This document shows, piece after piece, positions 1-6,914 of a DNA stretch of 25,013 bases (its first letter is position 1; every line of letters begins with the position of its first letter). A program made the translations under genes and the position numbers. The stretch is from positions 1 to 25,013 of the forward strand of contig WHUZ01000219.1 in assembly GCA_015179045.1 (NCBI GenBank), in the 5' to 3' direction. Under the pieces are notes generated by a model. That model saw only the letters and a list, made by a program, of their open reading frames with translations, did not search any database and was not told where the DNA came from. Source of the DNA: Kalaharituber pfeilii (lineage: Eukaryota; Ascomycota; Pezizomycetes; Pezizales; Pezizaceae).

Positions 1-12
1 TGCCGTCCGCCC

Positions 13-417
13 TAGTGAGTGGCACGAGCTAGCTCGAGCCGAGCTGGAGGTGAGCTCGAGCCAGCTCATGAGTAAGTGAGCTCGGCTCGAGCTGGCTCGA
101 GCTGCGTGGCATGAGCTCGAGCCTGGATTGATTATATACATAATATTGACAAACTAAACTAAACTAAGCTAAATTTTCATCTTTCTCACTACTATCAGCT
201 AAATTGTGCATTTCGAAGTTGTTGATAGGTCAGAATGAGCTGCAAGTCTCTAATTTTTACTATATTAGGTATTTACAGTTTATGAAACCTTGCACTGGCT
301 AAGCATTTTAGCGAGCTGTCAAGAAAAACACAAGCATGATCTTGGCTCGTTTGAGCTCGAGCCAGCTCGAGCTCATGCCAGGCCAGCTCGAGCTGGCTCG
401 GCTCGTGCCACTCACTA
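13..417. mobile_element. hAT-type MITE with terminal inverted repeats
   Basis: The left end TAGTGAGTGGCACGAGC (13-29) is repeated perfectly in inverted orientation at 401-417. The flanking octamers GTCCGCCC (5-12) and GCCCGCCC (418-425) differ at one base and look like an 8-bp target duplication. An 8-bp duplication and a TAGNG terminus are features of the hAT superfamily. Inside the ends lies GAGCTCGAGC-rich sequence (30-125 and 340-400) that is also roughly inverted, around an AT-rich core without a coding frame. It is therefore a non-autonomous element that needs a transposase from elsewhere. Confidence 0.72.
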
Positions 418-508
418 GCCCGCCCATACCCAGTTCCGGTACCCGCCGACCCTTGAGACCCCGAAATCCCGACCGCTGACCCCACCCAGACCAGTTTATT
501 ACACCGTC

Positions 509-729
509 TCGGTAGCCATTCCGGTAGCCGTTTGGGCAGCCATTTCAGCAGCCTTTTCAGCATGCATTTCGGTAGCCATTTCGGCTGCCAGTTCAGCGGC
601 CATTTCAGCAGTCATTTCGGCAGCGGTTGCAGTACGCATTTCAGTAGCCATTTCGGTAGCCATTTCAGCAGCCTTTTCAGCATGCATTTCAGGTGCTATT
701 TCGGCTGCCAACTCAGTAGCCATTTCACC
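509..729. repeat. 12-bp tandem array, copy 1
   Basis: Degenerate 12-bp units of the type CATTTCGGTAGC or CATTTCAGCAGC run through this block, with occasional CTTTTCAGCATG units. Because 12 is a multiple of 3 and the unit lacks stops, short open frames exist on both strands; these are by-products. The same family recurs at 2775-3115 and 22436-22802. Confidence 0.85.
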
Positions 730-811
730 ATTAGATACACATGGCTGTTCCGACGCAAGGGCACAAGATGAGCTGCAATTTTCACGCGCCGGCGAGCTGG
801 TGCTGCGACCG
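730..811. repeat. Fragment of the 56-bp satellite
   Basis: The stretch with ATGGCTGTTCCGACGCAAG and ACAAGATGAGCTGCAA matches the 56-bp satellite seen best at 12440-13430 and also at 3110-3395. About one diverged unit is present. Confidence 0.5.
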
Positions 812-921
812 GATATGGCCAGTTCAGGTAACAGTAGTTTCGCAAGCGCTGAATGCCAGAGGCTTGACAGGAGAGGCTTGTGGTAGCAGTTCTATGGTTT
901 CAGCTCAGCAGCGATGGCAGG
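812..921 (+). repeat. Dispersed repeat, partner of 4176-4283 in inverted orientation
   Basis: This segment, with GTAACAGTAGTTTCGCAAGC near its left end and GCGATGGCAGG at its right, is the reverse complement of 4176-4283 at clearly high but imperfect identity by eye. No coding frame or terminal repeat is visible, so the family is unassigned. Confidence 0.7.
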
Positions 922-1100
922 CTCTACTTGCAGGCGGCTATACTAGCAGGTGGACTGTGCTGGCAGGTGCTAGCAGGCAGACTGTACTAGCAGGCGGGCC
1001 TTACTGGCAGGCAGGCTATACTAGAAGGCGGGCCATACTGGCAGGCAGGCTATACTAGCAGGCGGGCTGTACTAGCAGGTGGGCTATACTGGCAGCTTGC
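921..1100. repeat. 17-bp tandem array, first type
   Basis: Units such as GCTATACTAGCAGGCGG and GCTATACTGGCAGGCAG follow each other at a 17-bp period, about ten copies. A period not divisible by 3 speaks against coding. A second 17-bp array lies beyond the LINE fragment at 1389-1562. Confidence 0.82.
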
Positions 1101-1101
1101 T

Positions 1102-1288
1102 ATTTTTTTTTTTTTATGTCATTACTCGCATGCCGCCTTGTAGGCTATGGCGAGGATTTAAATACATAACAACGAATAAAAAGAGTATAACATCACAGAA
1201 AAAGTAAAAAACAACGTCGTAACATCGAGCGTATCCTGCACCACTCCTTCTACTGTGCCACCCAGTCCATCACCTCCGCCAGCGTCAT
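1102..1288 (-). mobile_element. 5'-truncated LINE 3' end with C-terminal codons and poly(A)
   Basis: On the minus strand the sequence reads 12 codons ending in TAG (1250-1288, TLAEVMDWVAQ after a Met). A 3' UTR follows, then the conserved tail CTACAAGGCGGCATGCGAGT, and a poly(A) that appears as T at 1103-1115. The fragment at 4315-4504 has the same order and a near-identical peptide (TLAEMMDWAAE, stop), so both are 3' ends of one LINE family. Its 5' limit is unclear; sequence up to about 1380 is unassigned and frameshifted relative to these codons. Confidence 0.75.
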
Positions 1289-1388
1289 TTCTCCCCCCTA
1301 ACCCCTCATCCCTTATCGGCCCCCTTAGTCCCTCCTTTCCTCTCGGTAGTCTCTTCTTCCACTACCTATAGCTAGCCGGTTCTGTGAG

Positions 1389-1562
1389 CATGCCGGCTGT
1401 CAGCGGGAGGCGGTCATGGCTTACCGGCGGTCATGGCTTGCCGGCGGTCATGGTTTGCCGGCGTTCATGGCTTGCCGGCGGTCGTGGCTTGCCGGCAGTC
1501 GTGGCGTGCCGGCGGTCGTGGCTTGCCCGCCGTCATGGCTTCCCAGCGGTCGTGGCTTGGTG
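1389..1562. repeat. 17-bp tandem array, second type
   Basis: About ten units of the type CATGGCTTGCCGGCGGT repeat at 17 bp, with CGTGG replacing CATGG in the later copies. The three forward frames stay open by chance of composition. It shares its period with the array at 921-1100, from which it is separated by a LINE fragment. Confidence 0.85.
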
Positions 1563-1594
1563 TGTGGAGGCTGTAAGGACAATGTGTGCAATTT

Positions 1595-1839
1595 CATATG
1601 TATAACGGGTCCCTTTCAACATCGTGAGATGTGTGAACTTGAGCTGAATCTGACACGTACCGTAGGGCCCGTTGGATGGCACGACAGTGGCATGATGAGT
1701 GAATTTCATATGTATGGCGGGTCCCTTTGAATGTCGCGAGATTATCTGACACGTACCATAGGGCCCAATCGATGACACGAGAATGGCAGAATGAGGTTAA
1801 TATCACAGGTATGGCGAGTCTCTTTCAACATCATGAAAT
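1595..1839. repeat. 56-bp satellite, diverged copies
   Basis: Repeated elements GAGCTGAAT, TGACACGTACC, ATGGCGGGTCCCTTT and CACGAGA occur in the same order as in the array at 12440-13430. About four diverged units precede a LINE-tail insertion at 1840. Confidence 0.65.
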
Positions 1840-1904
1840 CCCTGCCATGGCTTGGCGCTGCAAGCAGGGTTTTGTAATGTAAAAAAAAAAAAAAAAAAAA
1901 AAAA
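1840..1904 (+). mobile_element. Minimal LINE tail insertion, 65 bp, with target duplication
   Basis: The insert begins CCCTGCCATGGC, contains GCAAGCAGGG, and ends in about two dozen A. It is flanked by the perfect 12-bp direct repeat ACATCATGAAAT (1828-1839 and 1905-1916). Poly(A) plus a 12-14 bp target duplication is the hallmark of target-primed reverse transcription, so this is an extremely 5'-truncated LINE or SINE tail. Confidence 0.82.
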
Positions 1905-1916
1905 ACATCATGAAAT

Positions 1917-2060
1917 GTATAGCACCTATGCCAAGAAACCATGGGGCGGCCGTAGCACGAAATGTACTCCGTATAGCACCTATGCCAAGAAACTATGGAG
2001 CTAGCACCTGTGCCAAGAAACCATGGAGCTACAGCGGCTCCATGGTTTCTTGGCATGATG
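1917..2060. repeat. CCAAGAAACCATGG repeat with perfect 19-bp hairpin
   Basis: Three direct copies of a block like AGCACCTATGCCAAGAAAC lie at about 1920-2029, followed by one inverted copy. TGCCAAGAAACCATGGAGC (2011-2029) and its exact reverse complement (2037-2055) enclose a 7-base loop. No coding frame is supported. Confidence 0.75.
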
Positions 2061-2265
2061 AGACGCAATGGCAACGCACTTTCACAGCACAATGGCAGTA
2101 CACTTTTTTTTTTTTTTTTTTTTTAATCACATAACCCTGCTTGTAGCACTTGGCCATGGCAGGGTGGCAGCACACTTTGGAAGCACAATGGCACCGCACT
2201 TTTGAAGCGCAATGGCAGCGCAGCTTCGCAGTGCAATGGCAGTGCAGCTTTGTAGTGCAATGGCT
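2060..2265. repeat. 24-bp tandem array, interrupted by a LINE tail
   Basis: Units resembling GCAATGGCAGCGCAGCTTTG recur at about 24 bp. The same family is cleaner at 7899-8055. An insertion at 2106-2164 splits the array. Confidence 0.75.
2106..2164 (-). mobile_element. Minimal LINE tail insertion, 59 bp, minus strand
   Basis: Poly(T) is followed by the reverse complement of the LINE tail (CCCTGCCATGG, then CTACAAGCAGGG). The 13-bp flanks TGGCAGTACACTT (2093-2105) and TGGCAGCACACTT (2165-2177) differ at one base and form the target duplication. The target is a 24-bp satellite unit. Confidence 0.8.
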
Positions 2266-2353
2266 TGATATGTATAGTTGGTGCGACCCGATAGTACAAG
2301 ATGAAGTGGAATAAGCTGAATTTGACAGGCCCTAGCCATTCTAGTAGCCATTG

Positions 2354-2505
2354 CTTTTTTTTTTTTTTATTTCATTACTTGCATGCCGCCCTATGGCCCT
2401 GCCATGGCGAACAGCTACAAGCGGGGTCATGTGATACAAAAAAAAAAAAAAAAAAATGCCGCTCTATGGGCTATGGCGAGGTTTTTTATATTAAGAAACT
2501 TAAAT
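2354..2505 (-). mobile_element. LINE 3' UTR fragment, minus strand, with a nested insert
   Basis: Poly(T) at about 2355-2368 is followed by CATTACTTGCATGCCGCC and, after the nested insert at 2397-2455, GGGCTATGGCGAGG. This matches the 3' UTR tail at 1102-1170. The far end is not defined; the copy may reach about 2778, since 12-bp satellite flanks it on both sides. Confidence 0.65.
2397..2455 (+). mobile_element. LINE tail inserted inside another LINE tail
   Basis: CCCTGCCATGGC, GCTACAAGCGGGGTCATGTG and poly(A) make up the insert. The direct repeats ATGCCGCCCTATGG (2383-2396) and ATGCCGCTCTATGG (2456-2469) differ at one base and are the target duplication. Removing the insert and one repeat restores the host tail order. 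Confidence 0.8.
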
Positions 2506-2774
2506 AAAAATGTCTTCTAACTACATATGTTACCCGCGGAGTCCATACATGATGCGGGAGAGAGGTCCTCGTGTGAAGTCCTCGTGTACCGAGCCTGTCT
2601 ACTTCCTTCCTCTGTCCGGCTCGTACACGCTCGTCCTCAGCCACCGTCCTCCGAGTTTCACCTTATCTGCTTTCGTCTCTGTCTCCAGGTAGGCTACGAC
2701 GGAGCTCGTCTTTTTTCCTTCTTCCTTCAATATTGCCTTTTTTCGTAACCATCTGACCCCTCGGATCATGCCTA
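2506..2774. other. Unassigned spacer
   Basis: This non-repetitive, pyrimidine-rich stretch lies between the LINE tail and the second 12-bp array. Open frames up to about 60 codons exist on both strands, but none shows a recognisable motif. It may be the 5' part of the LINE fragment at 2354. Confidence 0.3.
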
Positions 2775-3115
2775 AAGTAGTAGCTATTTCGGTAGCCATT
2801 TTAGCAGCCATTTCAGAATGCATTTCGATAGCCATTTTGGCAGCCATTTCAGTACGCATTTCAGTAGCCATTTCGGCTGCTATCTCAGCACGCATTTCAG
2901 TAGCCATTTCGGCTGCCATTTCAGCAGCCTTTTCAGCATGCATTTCGGTAGCCATTCCGGCATGTATTTTGGCAGCCATTTCAGTGGCCATTTTCAGCAG
3001 CCATTTCAGTACACATTTCGGTAGCCATTTTGGCAGCTATTGTGGCAGTGAACTCAGTAGCCATTTCGGCAGCCATTTCGGCAGCCATTTCGACAGCCAT
3101 TTCGGCATGAGATAT
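2775..3115. repeat. 12-bp tandem array, copy 2
   Basis: About 28 units of the type CATTTCGGTAGC and variants occur in a row. Translated frames look like repeated four-residue units (for example AEMA or FGSH), which is simply the 12-bp period. Same family as 509-729 and 22436-22802. Confidence 0.87.
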
Positions 3116-3395
3116 GTATGGCAGTTCCGACCCAAGGCACGAAATGAGCTGCAATGAGCTGAAAATTTGACTGGTAGAGCAGGTATGGCCTGACGGCCAC
3201 AGATGAGGTGAATTTGACATGTACGGCCAGCCTGATTCGACGCCACGAGATAATGCAGAATGAGCTGAATTTGATAGATGTGGCAGCCCCGACCCACTGG
3301 TGTGAGATCAGGTGGAATGAACTGCGTTTCATACCTACAACAGCTCCGATCTGACACCATGAGATGAGCTAGAATTAGCTGAACTTGGTAGACAG
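3110..3395. repeat. 56-bp satellite, diverged copies
   Basis: Blocks containing GAATGAGCTGAATTTGA, GGTATGGC and CACGAGAT recur at roughly 56-60 bp spacing, about five units. They continue directly from the 12-bp array, as the fragment at 730-811 does. Confidence 0.68.
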
Positions 3396-3474
3396 CCGGC
3401 GGGCCTCTATATTTTTTTCCTAATTATGAAGAAAAACCTTGTGCCGCTTGTAATCAACCCAGCTGTTCCACACG

Positions 3475-4085
3475 AAATGCTATAAAGGTATAGGTATAGA
3501 TAGGACCATGGGGGGTATTGCTTCAGGGCAGAAGGACTTAAGCCTTGTCTGGCTGGAAGGCCTCGAGCCTATCCATTCTGCATGGAACGATACAGAGGTA
3601 TAGGTATAGGTGGAACCATAGGAGCATTGCTTCCTGGTGGAAGGCCTTGAGCCTGCTCTGGACGGAAGGCCTTGAGCCTGCTCTGGATGGAAGGCCTTGA
3701 GCCTGCTCTGGATGGAAGGCCTTGAGCCTGCTCTGGACGGAAGGCCTTGAGCCTGCTCTGGACGGAAGGCCTTAAGCCTGTTCTGACCCAAAGGCCATAA
3801 GCTTAAGCTCAAGGCCCATCCGTTCCGCACGGAACATTATAGAGGCATAGGCATAGGTGGGAAACCATTCCTAGTCCATACGGAATGATATAGAAGTATA
3901 GGTATAGGTGGGAAACTGTTCCGCACGGAGTGATATAGAGGTATAGCTACAGGTAGGAACCAGTTCTACACGGAACGATATAGAGGCATAGGCATAGGTA
4001 GGAAACTGTTCCGTACAGCATGATATAGAGGTATAGGCATTGGTGGAAACCGTTCCGCATAGAACGATATAGATATATAGGTTCA
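3475..4085. repeat. 45-bp tandem array with palindromic junctions
   Basis: Units built from GATATAGAGGTATAGG, TATAGGTGGGAA and CGTTCCGCACGGAACG repeat at 45 bp. The last block is an imperfect palindrome (GTTCCG, CA, CGGAAC), so every junction can form a hairpin. A 25-bp array (3636-3800) sits inside. Confidence 0.82.
3636..3800. repeat. 25-bp tandem array nested in the 45-bp array
   Basis: About six units of GGATGGAAGGCCTTGAGCCT followed by GCTCT repeat at 25 bp. The 45-bp array continues on both sides. Confidence 0.85.
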
Positions 4086-4175
4086 GAAGTGCATTGCCCC
4101 TAACTCTAAGGCATTGTATAGTAAATAGGTTATGAATCTAATTCAGTACCTGATCTTCTCTGCCTTTCACCATAA

Positions 4176-4283
4176 CCTGCCATTGCCGCTAAACTGGAAC
4201 CGTTGAACTCCTGCAAGCCTCTTATGTCAAGCCTCTTCTATTCAGCGCTTGCGAAACTACTGTTACCCTGAATCAGCCGTATC
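4176..4283 (-). repeat. Dispersed repeat, inverted partner of 812-921
   Basis: The reverse complement contains GTAACAGTAGTTTCGCAAGC and GCAATGGCAGG in the same order and spacing as 812-921. An LTR begins 10 bases further on. Confidence 0.7.
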
Positions 4284-4292
4284 CCTTAGCAG

Positions 4293-5102
4293 TGTAACAG
4301 ACCGGCCTCAGGGATTTTTTTTTTTTTTTTTGTTTATTTTTTTATTGCATTACTCCTGTGCCGCCTTGTAGGCTATGGTGGGGGTTTAGATACATGCAAG
4401 ACAGTAACTGAATAGTAACTCGCAAATAAAACCATAAAATGATAATGAACGTGTAATAAATCCTCTGTCTACTCCGCCGCCCAGTCCATCATCTCCGCTA
4501 ACGTCCGGCCTCAGGGAGCTAGTAGCCAGGACGGAGTCACAGATCGAGTCAGGCGGGCCACGCAATGCTCACAGGTTTAAGCAGAACGCTGCTTATAGTT
4601 ATAGAGGAAAAAGTATAGCCAGGAGAGTATATATTTATTGCTTGAGGGGTCTAGAGTACGGGGTGGAAAAGGAGTCTTTAAATACAGGAGAGGGCACACA
4701 GAAATAGAGAGATGTAGAAAGGCTTCCTTAAGCTCCGTGTCTTCAGCATGATCGATGTTATCCAAAAAGCGTAATTCCTTAAGTGCCGTGCCTCCAGTAC
4801 AATTATTGTTATCCAAACAGTGTAATCATAACCCTTAAGCGCTGCTTATCCAAAAGTATACTTGTCATTATCCAAAACTGTGCTAGTGGGCAAGTAATGA
4901 GATTCCTTGAACCCGGTGGACCTTAAATAGTTCAGGGTAACTGATCGTGATCGGTGACAGGCAGCACCCGCCGCCACCCGCCGCCGCGCGTGACATAAAT
5001 GTTCTACAGTTAATACATTAAGCCACAAAAAAAATCACAAAAAATCAAAACAGATTGCTCCGGTTCCACTAGAGTTTAGTCATATGGAACCGGGGCATTA
5101 CA
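4293..5102 (-). mobile_element. LTR of an LTR retrotransposon (minus orientation)
   Basis: On the minus strand the element starts TGTAATGCCCCGG (5102 downward) and ends CTGTTACA (4293), giving TG...CA ends with short inverted termini. Without the 203 bp due to a LINE insertion (190 bp plus one target copy) it is about 607 bp. Inside are roughly 56-bp direct repeats (CCTTAAG...TTATCCAAA, about 4726-4880) and a 9-bp inverted repeat CCGGTTCCA/TGGAACCGG (5059-5092). The flanks AGCAG and GTCCA do not match, so it is not a simple solo LTR. It may be the 3' LTR of an element extending to higher coordinates, or a rearranged one. The family differs from the LTR at 22811-23448. Confidence 0.65.
4315..4504 (-). 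mobile_element. LINE 3' end inserted in the LTR, with 13-bp target duplication
   Basis: The 13-bp repeat CCGGCCTCAGGGA is perfect at 4302-4314 and 4505-4517. Between them, read on the minus strand, are codons TLAEMMDWAAE and stop TAG (4469-4504), a 3' UTR with CATAGCCTACAAGGCGGC, and poly(A) seen as T from 4315. Element, truncation point and target site are all defined to the base. The insertion is younger than the LTR it interrupts. Confidence 0.9.
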
Positions 5103-5830
5103 GTCCATCTCAGGGAGATGCCGGACAAAGATTAATCGAGTTTAAAGCCAAGTTTTATTTAAAATCTTCTCATGTGAAAAAAAAACAATACTGGAACGAG
5201 CACCATCAAAGTCCGCAACAAAATGCTCCAGTAAACGAGAACGAAAAAAAATAACATCCCTTGCTGAAACTTTAACTTCATCCCTAAATCAGGTAAAACT
5301 AACTCTCCCCCAGGAAAGTTTCCCCAACAACACATAGCCACCCAACCATCAGGAGTATCATTATAGTTTTTGTGAGCTTCAACTTGAGTATTCCGCAATA
5401 AAGCAAGTCCATAAAAACAGGCACGACGAGAAGTGTTCAGCAAAGAACATGGTACATTATTAGAACAATCTTCCTGAAAAAGCCTCCAATAACGTAAATA
5501 ACAATCAGGATCAATAACTAAAAAAAGCATTCCAATAACTTGAATTAATTGAGAAATATTATTAAAGAAAGCACCTACAGCCCGCTGCTTGTAGCCGGCA
5601 GATCCAATATGCCTAGATAAAGTAGGTGGAGTAAAAGTATGTCCTTTCTGCATCCAATATGCCAAGTGATATACTCCAAAAGTAGAGTGTCTTTGACAAA
5701 GTAAAGCCACTTTAGAGTAACGGCAATCCTCTTTCCCTGGAGGAGGTGGTGAATATTCCTCTTCTAAGGAATCAATGGCTGTAACAGTATCTTTTTGCAT
5801 TTGAATACCTGCCGATTTTCCAATGGGATA

Positions 5831-6584
5831 CTATATTTTTTAAGTTAGTATATATACGCAACAGCAAATAAAATAAAACGAGGAGTGGGAGTAGGAGGAC
5901 GTAGAGGGTGACCGGAGGGAAGCCGGCTACCCTCCGGGGAGTAGGAGGACGTGGAGGGTAACCGGAGGGTAACCAGAGTGAAAGTAAGAGGACGTGGAGG
6001 GTAGCCGGAGGGCAACCGGAGTGAAAGTAGGAGGACGCGGAGGGTAGCCGGAGGGCAACCGGAGTGAAAGTAGGAGGACGCGGAGGGTAGCCGGAGGGTA
6101 ACCGGAGTGAAAGTAGGAGGACGGGAGGGTAGCCGGAGGGTAACCGGAGTGAAAGTAGGAGGACGTGGAGGGTAGCCGGAGGGTAACCGGAGTGAAAGTA
6201 GGAGGAGCGGAGGGACCGGAGTGAAAGTAGGAGGACGCGGAGGGTAGCCGGAGGGCAACCGGAGTGAAAGTAGGAGGACGTGGAGGGTAGCCGGAGGGTA
6301 ACCGGAGTGAAAGTAGGAGGACGTGGAGGGCAGCCGGAGGGTAACCGGAGTGAAAGTAGGAGGACGTGGAGGGCAGCCGGAGGGCAACCGGAGTGAAAGC
6401 AGGAGGACGTGGAGGGTGGCCGGAGGGTAACCAGGGTGAAAGCAGGAGGACGTGGAGGGCAGCCGGCGGGTAACCGGAGTGAAAGCAGGAGGACGTAGAG
6501 GGCAGCCGGATCAGGTATATAGATTTTTGCCATAGGGTCATAGCCTGTTATATAACCCCCCCCCAAAAAAAAACGCATACTTAC
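5831..6584 (-). other. Intron of the dioxygenase-like gene
   Basis: The donor is AAT|GTAAGTATG (G at 6584) and the acceptor ATATAG|TATCCC (AG at 5831-5832), with a branch-site match TACTAAC about 15-20 bases before the acceptor. Exon 1 ends after exactly 110 codons, so the intron is phase 0, and the downstream frame continues for 10 codons into the conserved exon-2 reading. At 754 bp it is much longer than typical fungal introns of about 50-100 bp, because a minisatellite fills it. Confidence 0.75.
5889..6509. repeat. 43-bp minisatellite inside the intron
   Basis: About 14 units built from GTAGCCGGAGGGTAACCGG, AGTGAAAGTAGG and AGGACGTGGAGG repeat at 43 bp, with one shortened unit near 6200-6230. 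Because 43 is not a multiple of 3, the translated frames rotate every unit (SGYPPRPPTFTPV-like). That argues against a protein repeat and fits an intronic location. Confidence 0.88.
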
Positions 6585-6914
6585 ATTTAATCCCCCCTTC
6601 CAAAAAACCAGTAATTCACTACCTTCCGAAGACATCCACCTTCCACTCACTTCCGTTAACGTGGCCTGTTCAAAAAGTTGATCGTGCTCTACATCAGAGC
6701 GCTTAATTTTTTTGTTTTGATCAGCCATTAAGGCTTGAAAGGAAACGGTAGTTGAAATAATTGGAAGCTTATTAAACGAATTCACCAAGCTCCGGATATG
6801 CCTGTGGAAGACTTCAGCATACTCCCCGGGCTTCCTAATGGGCATTATTGCCTCCACCTCAGCATTCACCTCTCGAACTCTCTCAAATCTCCTTTCTCCT
6901 TCCGCGTCCGACAT

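Larger units (their letters stand above)
5142..6914 (-). pseudogene. TET/JBP-like 2-oxoglutarate/Fe(II) dioxygenase, two exons, frameshifted
   Basis: Exon 1 (6914-6585) encodes exactly 110 residues from MSDAEGERRF to VFWKGGLN, and exon 2 starts at 5830. The C-terminal half carries the fungal TET/JBP-type core: NTSRRACF..GLALLRNTQV, then HK(N)YNDTPDGWVAMCCWG, GGELVLPDLG and a G-D-V type strand. After a one-base loss in a G run at about 5258 the reading continues in another frame with LLEHFV (His codon 5223-5225) and ARSSIVFF (Arg codon 5196-5198), ending at TAA 5142-5144. TET/JBP enzymes oxidise methylated or modified bases in DNA through an HxD...H iron site and a distal Arg that binds 2-oxoglutarate. 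Here the Asp of HxD is Asn (codon AAC, 5366-5368), so activity is doubtful even without the frameshift. The domain call rests on motif recognition. A sequencing error could explain the frameshift but not the Asn. Confidence 0.7.

Noticed and set aside
2599..3157. Repetitive AEMATEMAAE or FGSHFGS proteins
   Set aside because: They are translations of the 12-bp satellite, open on both strands. Comparable frames at 509-729 and 22436-22802 are equally unsupported.
4577..5028. Short minus-strand frames of 79 and 60 codons
   Set aside because: Both lie inside the LTR at 4293-5102, which is non-coding.
4293..5102. A clean solo LTR
   Set aside because: The TG and CA ends are present, but the 5-bp flanks AGCAG and GTCCA do not match, so a simple solo LTR is not supported.
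5845..6541. Proline-rich repeat proteins (PPRPPTFTPV) in alternate frames
   Set aside because: By-products of the 43-bp array; the peptide period of 43 residues is three rotated frames.
5772..6914. A single 380-codon protein covering exon 1 and the 43-bp array
   Set aside because: The frame reads through a well-defined donor site into a non-triplet minisatellite. The conserved domain lies in a different frame after the acceptor.
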